A stretch of DNA of 64,000 bases, from contig JBBQCW010000010.1 in NCBI GenBank assembly GCA_038319025.1, forward strand, positions 46,079 to 110,078. Direction: 5' to 3'. A program made the position numbers and the translations under genes. This DNA is from JBBQCW01 sp038319025 (GTDB taxonomy: Bacteria; Actinomycetota; Thermoleophilia; Solirubrobacterales; Solirubrobacteraceae). This document shows, one piece after another, positions 1 through 9,435 of this stretch. The notes below the pieces were generated by a model, which did no database searches, was not told the DNA's origin, and saw only the letters and a program-made list of their open reading frames with translations. Within the stretch, counting starts at the first letter, position 1; every line of letters begins with the position of its first letter.

Positions 1-1066
1 CCGCGGCTCGTTCGATGAAGAAGACGTGCAGACCCTTGTCCTTCGAGCAGGAGAAGAGCAGGGCCCGGGCCGGGGCGCCGTCGCGCCCCGCACGCCCGGC
101 CTCCTGGTACCAGGCCTCCAGCGAGCCGGGAACGGCGTCGTGGCACACGGTGCGAACGTCAGCCTTGTCGACCCCCATGCCGAATGCGTTGGTCGCGACC
201 ACCACCTCCACTTCGCCACCCATGAACCGTCGCTGCACGGACGCGCGCAGATCCCGTGAGAGGCCGGCGTGGTAGGCGGGCACCTCCACCCCCAGTTCGG
301 CGGTCAGTGCCGTCGACAGCTCCTCGGTCGCGCGACGCGTGCCCGCGTAGACGATGGCGGGGCGCGCCTCCGGGTCGGCCAGCGACGCACTGATCCGCTG
401 GCGGCGATCCTTGTCGCTCCCGCACGGCACGACCACGAAGCTCAGGTTGGGCCGGTCGAACCCGGTGCTTACGAGCACGGGATCGCGCAGGCCGAGACGG
501 ACGACGATGTCGCGGGCAACCTCCGGCGTCGCCGTCGCCGTGGAGGCCACGATCGCCCGGGCGCCCAGCCAGCGCGCGGCATCCGCGAGGCGAAAGTAGT
601 CGGGGCGAAAGTCATGACCCCATTGGGAGACGCAGTGGGCCTCATCCACCACGAACAAGCCGACCCGCGCGCCGCGGATCGCCTCCAGAAAGCCGGGCGA
701 GGAGAACCGCTCGGGGGCGACGTAAAGCAGGCGCAGTGACCCGTCGACGGCGCGGTCGAGCACCGCGCGGTTCTCCGCCACATCCTGCTGAGCATTGATG
801 AGCGCGACCGGGCAAGCGTCCGCCGGGTACCGCGCGGCGAGCGACTCGACCTGGTCCTGCATCAGCGACACGAGCGGCGAGACGACGATCGTGAGGTCGT
901 CGCGCATAAGTGCGGGCAACTGATAGCAGAGCGACTTACCGGCGCCCGTCGGCATCACCACGAGCACATCGCGATCGTCCAAGGCCGCGCGTACGGCGTC
1001 CTCCTGGCCAGGCCGGAAGTCGTCGAAACCGAAGTGCTCGTGCAGCGCGTGGCGGGCGTCAGACAT
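1..1066 (-). CDS. recQ: ATP-dependent DNA helicase RecQ, N-terminal part (runs off left edge)
   Basis: Translating from the ATG at 1066 gives about 355 uninterrupted residues of a superfamily 2 RecQ helicase; the 3' end lies outside the window. Visible motifs are FRPGQEDA (motif 0), MPTGAGKS at about 39-45 (Walker A), DEAHCVSQWGHDFRPDY from 141 (DEAH box plus the RecQ aromatic-rich loop), STATATPEV, and the motif VI region YQEAGRAGRDG near 325-335. RecQ unwinds branched DNA in recombinational repair. The zinc-binding, RQC and HRDC domains cannot be judged. It is divergent from the secreted hydrolase at 1170 with about 100 nt between them, so both promoters should lie there. Confidence 0.95.
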   Translation of the reverse strand, partial: MSDARHALHEHFGFDDFRPGQEDAVRAALDDRDVLVVMPTGAGKSLCYQLPALMRDDLTIVVSPLVSLMQDQVESLAARYPADACPVALINAQQDVAENRAVLDRAVDGSLRLLYVAPERFSSPGFLEAIRGARVGLFVVDEAHCVSQWGHDFRPDYFRLADAARWLGARAIVASTATATPEVARDIVVRLGLRDPVLVSTGFDRPNLSFVVVPCGSDKDRRQRISASLADPEARPAIVYAGTRRATEELSTALTAELGVEVPAYHAGLSRDLRASVQRRFMGGEVEVVVATNAFGMGVDKADVRTVCHDAVPGSLEAWYQEAGRAGRDGAPARALLFSCSKDKGLHVFFIERAA

Positions 1067-1169
1067 GCGGCGGTTCACGGTAGCGACCGGCGCGGCGTGC
1101 GGGCCAGCCGCGTTGCAAAGTAGTGACGAGACCGGCCCACGCGAGCCCAGGCACTCGTATGCTGCGCCG

Positions 1170-2675
1170 ATGCCCCGCCCCCTCGCCGTGCTCATCGCCT
1201 TTGCCGCTCTGCTGGTGGCCGCTCCGGCCGCTCAGGCCGCGGACGTCACCGTCACGTCTTTCGACGGGACCCACATCCTCGCGCACTGGTTCCCGGTCGA
1301 CGGTGCCTCGGCCGCCAAGCCGGCACCGACCATCCTGATGGGGCCTGGCTGGGGCGGCGCGGGCGATCAGGCGGTCAACGGCACGGGCTCGACGGCAGTC
1401 GGCATCCCCGGCATCAAGACCCTGCACGACGCCGGGTACAACGTGCTCACCTGGGATCCTCGCGGCTTCGGGGCCTCCGGCGGCACCGTCGAAACGGACA
1501 GCCCGGACTTTGAGCGCCGGGACACGCAGAAGCTGATCGACCTGGTGGCGACCGAGCCCGAAGCCCAGCTCGACAAGCCCGGCGACCCACGGATGGGCAT
1601 GGCCGGTGCGTCGTACGGCGGCGGCATCCAGCTCGTGACCGCCGCGTTCGACCGGCGGGTGGACGCGATCGCGCCCTCCATCGCGTGGAACTCCCTGATC
1701 ACCAGCCTGAGCAAGGACGCGACGGTCAAGAGCGGCTGGGCCGGCTTCCTCTACGGCGTAGCAGCTTCGCGCCAGCTCGATCCGCACATCAAGGCCTCCT
1801 ACGACCAAGGTCTCGCGACGGGCATCCTGTCCGCCGACAACCGTGACTGGTTCGCCACACGCGGCCCGGGCGCGCTTGTGAAGCGGATCAAGGCGCCGAC
1901 CCTGTTCATCCAGGGCACCGTCGACACGCTCTTCACCCTCGACGAGGCTGCCGCAAACTACGCGATCCTGCGGCGGGCCAACGTCCCCACCAAGATGCTC
2001 TGGTTCTGCGGCGGGCACGGAGCCTGCCTCACCGCCCAGGGGGATCCGAACCGCGCCGTGAACGCGACGATCGCCTGGCTCGGCCGGTACGTCAAGCGCG
2101 ACGGCGCCTCCACCGGCGCGCGCTTTGACGCCGTGGATCAGAACGGCAAGCAGCGCACCTGGTCGGACTTCCCGGTCCGCGCCACCGGTGCGCTCACCGC
2201 GACCGGCAAGGGGACCCTGGCCCTGCAGGCAAGCGGTGGGGCAGGCCCGGCCACGATCCCGGCCACCGCCGGAGGCCTCGGCTCCCTCGTGGCTCCTCTC
2301 ACCCCCGCGAAGGCCTCAGGCGCCGTCAACGTGAAGGTCCGCGCCCGTTCTCGCAGCAGCGTCCTCGGCGCGCCGACCGTCGATCTCACGTACCGGGGCA
2401 AGGCGGTTGGCGCACGCCCCGCCCGGGTGTTCGCACAGCTCGTGGATGATGCGACCGGCTTCGTACTCGGCAACCAGATCACGCCGATCCCCGTCGTGCT
2501 CGACGGCCGCACACACAAGGTCACGCGTCCCCTGGAGATGATCGATCAGGCCATGAAGAGCGGGAGCAGCGTCACGCTGCAGCTCGTTGCGACCACCGTC
2601 GCCTATGCGCAGCCGCGGCTGGGCGGCAGCGTCCGGTTCAGCCGCGTGCGGGTGTCACTCCCGACCGTGCGGTAG
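1170..2675 (+). CDS. secreted CocE/NonD-like alpha/beta hydrolase
   Basis: I start this at the ATG at 1170 because it opens a clear signal peptide (basic MPRPLAV, hydrophobic core, AQA-A cleavage near residue 23); an earlier start at 1065 would put 35 non-export residues in front and overlap recQ. The 501-residue product is an alpha/beta hydrolase of the X-Pro-dipeptidyl-peptidase/CocE-NonD type. The nucleophile elbow is GASYGGG (Ser about 148), the acid is probably Asp252 in GTVDTLF, and the His is about 283 in GGHGAC. After about residue 310 comes a beta-rich C-terminal region like that of CocE-type esterases. Secreted or cell-wall peptidase/esterase activity is inferred; the substrate is unknown. 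The next gene, purF, converges on it with 12 nt between. Confidence 0.85.
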   Translation: MPRPLAVLIAFAALLVAAPAAQAADVTVTSFDGTHILAHWFPVDGASAAKPAPTILMGPGWGGAGDQAVNGTGSTAVGIPGIKTLHDAGYNVLTWDPRGFGASGGTVETDSPDFERRDTQKLIDLVATEPEAQLDKPGDPRMGMAGASYGGGIQLVTAAFDRRVDAIAPSIAWNSLITSLSKDATVKSGWAGFLYGVAASRQLDPHIKASYDQGLATGILSADNRDWFATRGPGALVKRIKAPTLFIQGTVDTLFTLDEAAANYAILRRANVPTKMLWFCGGHGACLTAQGDPNRAVNATIAWLGRYVKRDGASTGARFDAVDQNGKQRTWSDFPVRATGALTATGKGTLALQASGGAGPATIPATAGGLGSLVAPLTPAKASGAVNVKVRARSRSSVLGAPTVDLTYRGKAVGARPARVFAQLVDDATGFVLGNQITPIPVVLDGRTHKVTRPLEMIDQAMKSGSSVTLQLVATTVAYAQPRLGGSVRFSRVRVSLPTVR

Positions 2676-2687
2676 GCCGAGAGGCTG

Positions 2688-4154
2688 TCAGGCGGGGACG
2701 ACGGGCAGCGCGTTCTCGAACGCGAACTTGTCCTGCGCCGCCAAATCGCCCAGCGGATACTCGCCCGAGAAGCAGGCGTCGCAGTGGCGTGCCCGATCGC
2801 CCCGGACGGCCTCATAGACGCCCTTCAACGACAGGTACGCGAGTGAATCGCAAAGCAGCTCGGCGGCGACCTCATCAACCGTCCGCCCGTGAGCGATCAT
2901 CTCGTCCCGCGTGCTCATGTCGATCCCGTAGTGACACGGGTTCTTGATGGGCGGCGAGGAGATGCGCATGTGGACCTCGAGCGCGCCGGCGCCGCGGAGC
3001 ATCTCCACGATCTGGCGGGTCGTGTTGCCGCGCACGATCGAATCGTCCACCACCACCAGGCGCTTACCCGCGACGACCTCGGGCAGCGGGTTGAACTTCA
3101 GCCGCAGACCGCGCTTGCGCAATTCCTGACCAGGTTGGATGAACGTCCGCTGGATGTAACGGTTCTTGACGAAGCCGTCGTCCTGCGGAATGCCGCTGGC
3201 GCGGGCGTAGCCGCGAGCGGCCGCGTTGCCGGAGTCCGGCACGGCGATCACGAGGTCGGCGTCGACCGGCGACTCGGCGGCCAGGATCGCGCCCATCCGG
3301 CCGCGGGCCGAGTGCAGAAGGCCGTCGTACATGCGCGAGTCCGGGCGGGCGAAGTAGATCGACTCAAAGACGCAGAACGCCTCGCGCGCGCCATCCACGA
3401 CCTGCTTGGAACGGAAGCCGTCAGCGCCGAAGGAGACGACCTCACCGGGCCTCACCTCGCGCTCGAACTTGGCCCCGCAGATGTCCAGCGCGCAAGACTC
3501 GCTGGCCACGCAGTACTCGCCGCTCTCCAACCGGCCCAGGACGAGCGGCCGGATGCCGGCCGGGTCGCGGAAGGCGATAACGCGGTCGCGCGTCATGACC
3601 ACAGTGGAGAACGCGCCCTGCAGGCGCGGCAGCACATCGGCGACAGCCTCTTCGCAAGTCTCGGCCGGATGGCTGGCCAGCAGGGCGGCGATGATCTCCG
3701 AATCCGAGGTGGAGGAGAACGTGACGCCGTTGGCGCTCATCTCGGCGTGCAGTTCGACCGCGTTGGTCAGGTTGCCGTTGTGGGCGAGAGCGATCTCCCG
3801 GCGGTTGCCGCCGGCGCCGGCGGACCGGTGAACGGGCTGGGAGTTCTCCCACTCGTTGGAACCGGTGGTCGAATAGCGGACGTGCCCGATGGCCAGATCC
3901 CCGCCGAGCGCACGGAGATCGTGTTCCTTGAACACCTGGTTGACGAGACCCAGAGCGCGCTGGGTGATGATGTAGCCACCATCGTCCGCAGCGGCGATGC
4001 CGGCGGACTCCTGCCCGCGATGCTGCAGCGCGTAGAGCGCGAAGTAGGCCAGACGTGACACCTCGTGCCCGGGTGCGTATATGCCGAAGACGCCGCACTC
4101 ATCGCGGGGCCCTTCACGCTCGTCGGCCGCAGCCTGGGGCGGGGGGATCGCCAC
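2688..4154 (-). CDS. purF: amidophosphoribosyltransferase (PurF)
   Basis: First committed step of purine synthesis: PRPP plus glutamine gives 5-phosphoribosylamine. The GTG start at 4154 gives 488 residues with a short propeptide ending before Cys20 in DECGVFGIYAP, the N-terminal nucleophile Cys of the class II glutamine amidotransferase domain once processed. The C-terminal phosphoribosyltransferase half carries the PRPP loop VVVDDSIVRGNTTR. Cysteines near the end (CDACFSGEYPL) and elsewhere suit the Fe-S-containing Bacillus-type enzyme. The rest of the purine genes lie upstream on the same strand but are separated from it by the hydrolase at 4206-5258. Confidence 0.96.
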   Translation of the reverse strand: MAIPPPQAAADEREGPRDECGVFGIYAPGHEVSRLAYFALYALQHRGQESAGIAAADDGGYIITQRALGLVNQVFKEHDLRALGGDLAIGHVRYSTTGSNEWENSQPVHRSAGAGGNRREIALAHNGNLTNAVELHAEMSANGVTFSSTSDSEIIAALLASHPAETCEEAVADVLPRLQGAFSTVVMTRDRVIAFRDPAGIRPLVLGRLESGEYCVASESCALDICGAKFEREVRPGEVVSFGADGFRSKQVVDGAREAFCVFESIYFARPDSRMYDGLLHSARGRMGAILAAESPVDADLVIAVPDSGNAAARGYARASGIPQDDGFVKNRYIQRTFIQPGQELRKRGLRLKFNPLPEVVAGKRLVVVDDSIVRGNTTRQIVEMLRGAGALEVHMRISSPPIKNPCHYGIDMSTRDEMIAHGRTVDEVAAELLCDSLAYLSLKGVYEAVRGDRARHCDACFSGEYPLGDLAAQDKFAFENALPVVPA

Positions 4155-4205
4155 AGGACGAGGGTAGCAGTGGGCGCGGCGCGGGGAGCAGTTGCGGGTG
4201 CTCGC

Positions 4206-5258
4206 TCAGGCTGTTGCCGGCACGAGGGCCGCGCGCAGAACGCCCGCGATCCGTGTCATGTGCTCGCGCCCGGTAGACAGGGCGCCCATGTTGAAGAAGC
4301 CGTGTACATGGGGCACGCGCTGCAGATCGGCGGCAACGCCCGCGGCGGACAGCGCCTGTGCGTAGGCCACCCCTTCGTCGCACAACGGATCGGCCACCGC
4401 TACGGCGACATAGGCAGGGGCGACGCCCGCGAACGCGGCGGGGGCGGCGAGCAGCGGTGAGGCCCGCGGGTCGGTGCGTGACGCCGGGTCAGGCGTGTAC
4501 TGCTCGTCGTACCAGTCCATGGACGCCCGGGTGAGGACATAGCCCTCCGAGAACCGCCCGTAGGACGGGTAGCGCTCAGCGTCGTGCGTGAGGTCGCAGA
4601 CCGGGTAGAGCAGGAGTTGGAACGCGGGGGCGAGGGCGTCGTCGCGGGAGTGCTGAGCCACAGCGGCCGCGAGATTGCCCCCGGCGCTGTCGCCGCCAAC
4701 AGCGATGCGAGACGGATCTACGCCCAGATCGGCCGCGTTGGCGGCGGCCCAGCGGAATGCGTGCAGGGCATCGTCGAAGGAGGCGGGAAACGGATCCTCC
4801 GGCGCCAAGCGGTAGTCGACGGAGAGAATCCGCACGCGGCTCATGTGCGCCAGGCGGCGGCAAGCGAGGTCGTGCGTGTCGATCGAGCCGACCACCCATC
4901 CCCCGCCATGGAAATACACGAGCAGCGGCCCGGGCGGCGTGGACCTCATCGGCACGTAGAGTCGAGCGGGAACGGTCGGCTGAACTCCGTTGCCGGGGAT
5001 CGTGATTTGCCGGGTCGTGATGGGCGCGGCGAAGCGGCCCGAGATCAGGGCGACCGAGGCAGGAAACGCGGCCCGCATCTCGGCCCCCGTGGTGGGCTCG
5101 TCGCGAATGATGCGCGAGAGCCGGGCCAGGAACCACGCCTCCGGCGCCAAGTCGTCGGCCTCCGGGGGTACCGGGCCGACCATGCGCGCCTGCACTGAGG
5201 ACGGGAGGGCGATCAGCAGCTTGACGGCTGCCTTGGTCGGGAGGTCGATCAGGGCCAT
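4206..5258 (-). CDS. alpha/beta hydrolase, hormone-sensitive-lipase family
   Basis: This is a 350-residue esterase or lipase of the HSL (family IV) type. HGGGW at about 117-121 forms the oxyanion hole, GDSAGG supplies the nucleophile Ser (about 191), and Asp in ADPLCDEG and His in PHVHGFF complete the triad. The ATG at 5258 is chosen over an upstream ATG at 5330 because the latter would overlap purL and adds residues not typical of the family. It sits between purL and purF on the same strand, 46 nt after purL, and may be co-transcribed, but nothing links it to purine synthesis. No signal peptide is visible, so it is probably cytoplasmic. Confidence 0.88.
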   Translation of the reverse strand: MALIDLPTKAAVKLLIALPSSVQARMVGPVPPEADDLAPEAWFLARLSRIIRDEPTTGAEMRAAFPASVALISGRFAAPITTRQITIPGNGVQPTVPARLYVPMRSTPPGPLLVYFHGGGWVVGSIDTHDLACRRLAHMSRVRILSVDYRLAPEDPFPASFDDALHAFRWAAANAADLGVDPSRIAVGGDSAGGNLAAAVAQHSRDDALAPAFQLLLYPVCDLTHDAERYPSYGRFSEGYVLTRASMDWYDEQYTPDPASRTDPRASPLLAAPAAFAGVAPAYVAVAVADPLCDEGVAYAQALSAAGVAADLQRVPHVHGFFNMGALSTGREHMTRIAGVLRAALVPATA

Positions 5259-5304
5259 GGGCGAGCAGACTATCGCCGAGAGCGAGCAGCCACGGGTAGC
5301 GATT

Positions 5305-7527
5305 TCAAGGAAACAGCGAGGCCAGCGCACCGTGAGCGTTGCGCAACTCGTCCAGCGACCACACCGTCTCTCCGTCCGGGTCCGGGAGCCGCCGCAGAGC
5401 GTCGCCGCCGACGGTTCCGAAGATATCGAGCGGGATCACGTCGCCCAGGCGCTCCAACGCCTCGCGCGAGCCCGAGACGATGAACCCGCAGGCGTCCTCG
5501 CCGAACAGGATCGCCTCAGGCACCTCGGCCCACGACCCGGTGAGTGTGGCGCCGCGACCACCCAGCAGGCAGGCCTCGGCCAGCGCCACCAGGAATCCGC
5601 CTTCGGCGACATCGTGGCAGGAGGCCAACGAGCCGTCGCGCACCGCCGCGCGGATGGCGGACAACACGCTGACGCAGTGGGGGATATCGATCTCCGGGAG
5701 GCCGTCCGGCAGCGGTTCGCCGCGTAGCTTGGCCAGCTCTGACGCGGCCAGCGACGGCATGCGATTCCACCCCGCGAGTCCCCACGCGTCGCCGTCCCGG
5801 GCAAATCCGGAAGGGGCGACGCAGCCAACGTCGGGCACCGCGCCCACCATGCCGACGACCGGGGTCGGGTAGATCGGCCCGGCGACGCCCTCGTTGTAGA
5901 GGGAGACGTTGCCGCCGACGATCGGCGCCTGAAGCGCGCGGCACGCATCGCCCAGCCCGCGGACGGCCTCGGTCAGCTGCCACGCGATGTGCGGCTTCTC
6001 CGGGTTGCCGAAGTTCAGGTTGTTCGTCGTGCCCAGGGGCTCCGCACCCACGCAGGCGAGGTTGGCGGCGCACTCCAGCGCCGCGGCGACCGTGCCCCAG
6101 TAAGGGTCGGCGGCCACGCGGCGACCGTTGCAGTCGATGGCCACGCCGATCCCCGCGCCGTCCTCCCCGACCGCCAACACGGCGGCGTCGGCCTCCTCGG
6201 GCCGGCGCACCGTGCGGGACTGCACGAGGCAGTCGTACTGCTCGAAGAGCGGCCGACGCGAGGCGATGTTCGGCGAAGCCAGCAGCGCCAGGAGCAGGTC
6301 GTGGGTGGTGGTGACGTCGACCGGCAGCGTGCGCGCGGGCGCCGGATACACGGGCTCGGTCGGCTTTTCGGGCGCCAGGTCGTACAGCGGGCAGTCATCC
6401 ACGAGCGCCTCGACGGGCATCTCCCCCACCACGACGTCGCCGTCGCGGATACGCATCACGCGGTCCTCGATGACCGTGCCGATGGCGGTGCCGTGAACCT
6501 CCCACTTCTCACATAGGGCCAGGACGTCCGCCACACGATCAGGCTTGACCACGCACAGCATCCGCTCCTGAGACTCGGAGACCATCACCTCGAAGGGCGC
6601 CATCCCCGGCTCGCGCAGCGGGACCTTCGCCACGTCGATGTCGATGCCGACCTTCCCGCCGCTGGCCATCTCACTGGCCGACGAAGTGAGGCCCGCGGCG
6701 CCCAGATCCTGCAGCGAGACGATCGAGCCCTTCTCGAGGAGTTCCAGCGAGCACTCGAGGAGCTTCTTCTCCTCGAACGGGTCACCGACCTGAACGGACG
6801 GGCGCTTATCGGCATCGTCCTCGCCGAACTCAGCGGAGGCCAACACCGATGCGCCGCCGATGCCATCGCGCCCGGTCGACGCTCCATAGAGCACGACGAT
6901 GTTGCCGACGCCAGCCGCTGCGCTGCGGATCAGTTTGTCGCGCTCGCCGATGCCCAAGGCCATCGCATTGACGAGGCAGTTCGTCTCATACGGGGCTTCG
7001 AAGTAGACCTCGCCGCCGATGTTGGGGACGCCGATCGAGTTGCCGTAGTGACCGATGCCCGCGACCGCGCGGTCGAGAAGATAGCGCGAGCGCTCGCTGT
7101 CGGCAGGCTCGCCGAAGCGCAGCGAGTCGAGTACCGCGATCGGCCGGGCGCCGATGGCGAAGATGTCGCGCAGGATGCCGCCGACGCCGGTGGCCGCGCC
7201 CTGGAAGGGCTCGACGGCGCTGGGGTGGTTGTGGGACTCGACCTTGAAGGCAATCGTGATACCGCCGCCCACGTCGACGGCGCCCGCGTTCTCCCCCGGC
7301 CCCATGACGACTGACGGGCCTTCGGTGGGCAGCGTGCGCAGCAGCTTCTTGGAGTGCTTGTAGGCGCAGTGCTCGCTCCACAGCAGCGAGAACATCGCCA
7401 GCTCGACCTCGACCGGTTCGCGGCCGAGCTTTTCGATGATCAGCGCGTACTCCGGGCGCGTGAGGCCCAGCGCGACGGCTTGGTCGATTCCCTGGACGAC
7501 GCCGACGGGCGCGACGGCGTCAGACAC
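5305..7527 (-). CDS. purL: phosphoribosylformylglycinamidine synthase subunit PurL
   Basis: The synthetase subunit of the three-part FGAM synthase converts FGAR, ATP and ammonia (from PurQ) to FGAM. The 740-residue length is that of the small PurL that works with PurQ and PurS, not the 1,300-residue fused enzyme. Recognisable blocks are WSEHCAYKHSKK (N-terminal, substrate site), FKVESHNHPSAVEPFQGAATGVGG (ATP/metal region), GRDGIGGA, and the second-half GGNVSLYNE. The start is GTG at 7527, overlapping the end of purQ by 8 nt, so translation is likely coupled in the order purC-purS-purQ-purL. Confidence 0.97.
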   Translation of the reverse strand: MSDAVAPVGVVQGIDQAVALGLTRPEYALIIEKLGREPVEVELAMFSLLWSEHCAYKHSKKLLRTLPTEGPSVVMGPGENAGAVDVGGGITIAFKVESHNHPSAVEPFQGAATGVGGILRDIFAIGARPIAVLDSLRFGEPADSERSRYLLDRAVAGIGHYGNSIGVPNIGGEVYFEAPYETNCLVNAMALGIGERDKLIRSAAAGVGNIVVLYGASTGRDGIGGASVLASAEFGEDDADKRPSVQVGDPFEEKKLLECSLELLEKGSIVSLQDLGAAGLTSSASEMASGGKVGIDIDVAKVPLREPGMAPFEVMVSESQERMLCVVKPDRVADVLALCEKWEVHGTAIGTVIEDRVMRIRDGDVVVGEMPVEALVDDCPLYDLAPEKPTEPVYPAPARTLPVDVTTTHDLLLALLASPNIASRRPLFEQYDCLVQSRTVRRPEEADAAVLAVGEDGAGIGVAIDCNGRRVAADPYWGTVAAALECAANLACVGAEPLGTTNNLNFGNPEKPHIAWQLTEAVRGLGDACRALQAPIVGGNVSLYNEGVAGPIYPTPVVGMVGAVPDVGCVAPSGFARDGDAWGLAGWNRMPSLAASELAKLRGEPLPDGLPEIDIPHCVSVLSAIRAAVRDGSLASCHDVAEGGFLVALAEACLLGGRGATLTGSWAEVPEAILFGEDACGFIVSGSREALERLGDVIPLDIFGTVGGDALRRLPDPDGETVWSLDELRNAHGALASLFP

Positions 7528-8182
7528 GGAGACTCGCGGCGGAGGCGAACAGCTTCAGTCCGTCGACCGACCCGGTGAGCGGATCCACGGCATGCTCGGG
7601 ATGAGGCATCAGCCCGACGACGTTGCGACCCTCACCGACCACGCCGGCGATGTCGCGTAGCGAGCCGTTCGGGTTGTGGCCGTTCGCGTAGCGCACCAGC
7701 ACCCGGTCGTCGGCTTCTAGTTCGTCGAGCATCGCCTCGGGCGCGTAGTAGCGGCCGGTCGTGTGCTTGACCGGGATCGACAGGATCTCCCCTGTCGTGC
7801 AGTCGCCCGACCAAGCGCTGTTGGCGGTGCCGACCACGAGGTCGGCCTGGCGGCAGACGAAGCGCAGGCGCGTGTTGGGCAGCAGCGCGCCGGGCAGCAG
7901 CCCTGCCTCGCAAAGCACCTGGAAGCCGTTGCAGATCCCCAGCACCGGACCGCCTTCCTGGGCAAACCGGATCACGGACTCCATGACCGGCGAGAACCGC
8001 GCGATGGCGCCCACGCGCAGGTAGTCGCCGTAGGAGAAGCCGCCGGGGACGATCACGGCATCGACCCCGCGCAGGTCGGCGTCGCGGTGCCAGAGCAGTT
8101 CGGCCTCACCGACACGCTCCGCGGCCAGGACAGCGTCCACCTCGTCGCAGGAACCGGGGAACTGGACGACGCCGAAACGCAC
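7520..8182 (-). CDS. purQ: phosphoribosylformylglycinamidine synthase subunit PurQ
   Basis: This class I glutamine amidotransferase subunit supplies ammonia to PurL. The 220-residue product shows VIVPGGFSYGDYLR, the nucleophile elbow GICNGFQVL with catalytic Cys, and HPEH near the C-terminus for the His/Glu of the triad. It starts with GTG at 8182, 10 nt after purS ends, and overlaps purL by 8 nt. It belongs to the tightly coupled purCSQL cluster. Confidence 0.97.
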   Translation of the reverse strand: MRFGVVQFPGSCDEVDAVLAAERVGEAELLWHRDADLRGVDAVIVPGGFSYGDYLRVGAIARFSPVMESVIRFAQEGGPVLGICNGFQVLCEAGLLPGALLPNTRLRFVCRQADLVVGTANSAWSGDCTTGEILSIPVKHTTGRYYAPEAMLDELEADDRVLVRYANGHNPNGSLRDIAGVVGEGRNVVGLMPHPEHAVDPLTGSVDGLKLFASAASLRV

Positions 8183-8192
8183 GGTCAGCGAC

Positions 8193-8423
8193 TCACGAAA
8201 CGTCGCCGAGGATCTCGTAATCCTCGATCAGCGGGTTGCTGAGCAGCGTGCGACACAGCTCGTCCAGCTGCGATGGATCCTCGACGTCGAGTTCGACCAG
8301 ACGACCGACGTGCACCCGCGAGACGCCCGTGAACCCCAGGGCCGGCAGCGCGCGCTCGACCGCGACGCCCTGCGGATCCAGGATGCCCTCCTTGGGGCGG
8401 ATGAGCACGCGGGCTCGGGTCAC
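8193..8423 (-). CDS. purS: phosphoribosylformylglycinamidine synthase subunit PurS
   Basis: Small bridging subunit that holds PurL and PurQ together. I start it at the GTG at 8423, which overlaps the TGA of purC in a GTGA arrangement typical of coupled genes and gives a 76-residue protein beginning TRARVLIRPKEGILDPQG, the usual PurS start. An ATG at 8444 would add seven unmatched residues and a 25-nt overlap. The VHVGRLVELDVED segment and the IEDYEI end are standard PurS features. Confidence 0.93.
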   Translation of the reverse strand: MTRARVLIRPKEGILDPQGVAVERALPALGFTGVSRVHVGRLVELDVEDPSQLDELCRTLLSNPLIEDYEILGDVS

Positions 8424-9298
8424 GGGGCGGTGCGCTCCAGCCACTCGCGGAACGGCGTCCCCGTGATGCGCTCGTAAGCCTCGATGTAACGCTCACGCGT
8501 GCCGTCCACGACGGACCCGGGGATGCTGGGCGCGGGCGGCTTCTTGTCCCACCCGCTGCCTGCGGCCCAGTCGCGCACGTACTGCTTGTCGAAGCTCGCT
8601 TGACCGCGGCCGGGCTCATATTCGTCGGCCGGCCAGTAGCGGGATGAGTCCGGGGTGAGGACTTCGTCGCCGATCACCAGGTTGCCCTCGGGGTCCAGGC
8701 CGAACTCGAACTTCGTGTCGGCCAGGATCACGCCGCGCGCCTTTGCGTGGTCACGGGCGAAGGAGTAGAGGGCGATCGAGGCGTCGCGGACGCGCTCCAT
8801 GAGGGCGCTGTCGCCCACCAACGCCGTGGCGGTGGCGAAGTCGATCGCCTCGTCGTGCCCGACGTCGGCCTTGGTCGACGGCGTGAAGATCGGCTCGGGC
8901 AGCTGCTCGGACTCGACCAGCCCGGACTCCAGTTCCACCCCGGAGACGGAGCCCGTTTCGAGGTAGTCCTTCCAACCCGATCCGGTGATGTAGCCCCGAA
9001 CGACGCACTCGACCGGCAGCATCTCCAAGCGCTGAACGACCATGCCGCGGCCGCGCGCCTCGTCGGGCACCTCGGTGGTCACCGATAGCTGGTGATTCTT
9101 GACGAGGTGCGCCGTCTCAGAGAACCAGAAGTCGCTGATGCCGGTGAGCACCTTGCCCTTGTCAGGGATCGGCGTCGGGTGGACGGCGTCGTACGTCGAG
9201 ATACGGTCACTGGCGACCAGCAGCAGCCGGTCTCCGAGGCCGTACAACTCGCGCACCTTGCCGCTGGCGAGGAGGGGGAGGTCGGCGAGAGTGGTCAC
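8420..9298 (-). CDS. purC: phosphoribosylaminoimidazole-succinocarboxamide (SAICAR) synthase PurC
   Basis: Joins CAIR and aspartate with ATP to give SAICAR. Conserved blocks are GKVRELY and LLVASDRISTYDAV (ATP site), VVRGYITGSGWKDY and DTKFEFG. I take the GTG at 9298 (protein beginning TTLADLPLLASGKVREL, 292 residues). The frame stays open upstream to 9424, but that extension is made of the 37-bp direct repeat and is not PurC-like. Another GTG at 9325 inside the repeat has a better-spaced purine-rich sequence and cannot be excluded. First gene of purC-purS-purQ-purL. Confidence 0.93.
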   Translation of the reverse strand: MTTLADLPLLASGKVRELYGLGDRLLLVASDRISTYDAVHPTPIPDKGKVLTGISDFWFSETAHLVKNHQLSVTTEVPDEARGRGMVVQRLEMLPVECVVRGYITGSGWKDYLETGSVSGVELESGLVESEQLPEPIFTPSTKADVGHDEAIDFATATALVGDSALMERVRDASIALYSFARDHAKARGVILADTKFEFGLDPEGNLVIGDEVLTPDSSRYWPADEYEPGRGQASFDKQYVRDWAAGSGWDKKPPAPSIPGSVVDGTRERYIEAYERITGTPFREWLERTAP

Positions 9299-9307
9299 TT
9301 CCTCGAT

Positions 9308-9407
9308 GCTATCGAGCACAGCGGCGGGGGGACCACCGGCCACGACGAGCGAGTTGCGGCCAAGTATGCCGCTATCGAGCACAGCGGCGGGGGGACCACC
9401 GGCCACG
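9308..9407. repeat. two 37-bp direct repeats, period 63 bp, in the purC leader
   Basis: Positions 9308-9344 and 9371-9407 are identical over 37 bp (each starts gctatcgagcacagcg and ends with ccaccggccacg) and are offset by 63 bp, a multiple of three. They lie between the purC start and the divergent transglutaminase gene. Read on the minus strand in the purC frame each would encode AGGPPAAVLDS. The G-run and C-run inside each unit could pair with the neighbouring GGTGG. A role is unknown; see findings. Confidence 0.9.
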
Positions 9408-9435
9408 GCCGTCTTCGGTGCCACCAGTCGTCATC

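Noticed and set aside
8424..8444. ATG start for PurS at 8444
   Set aside because: It adds residues not found in PurS and a longer overlap; the GTGA overlap at 8423 matches the coupling used throughout the cluster.
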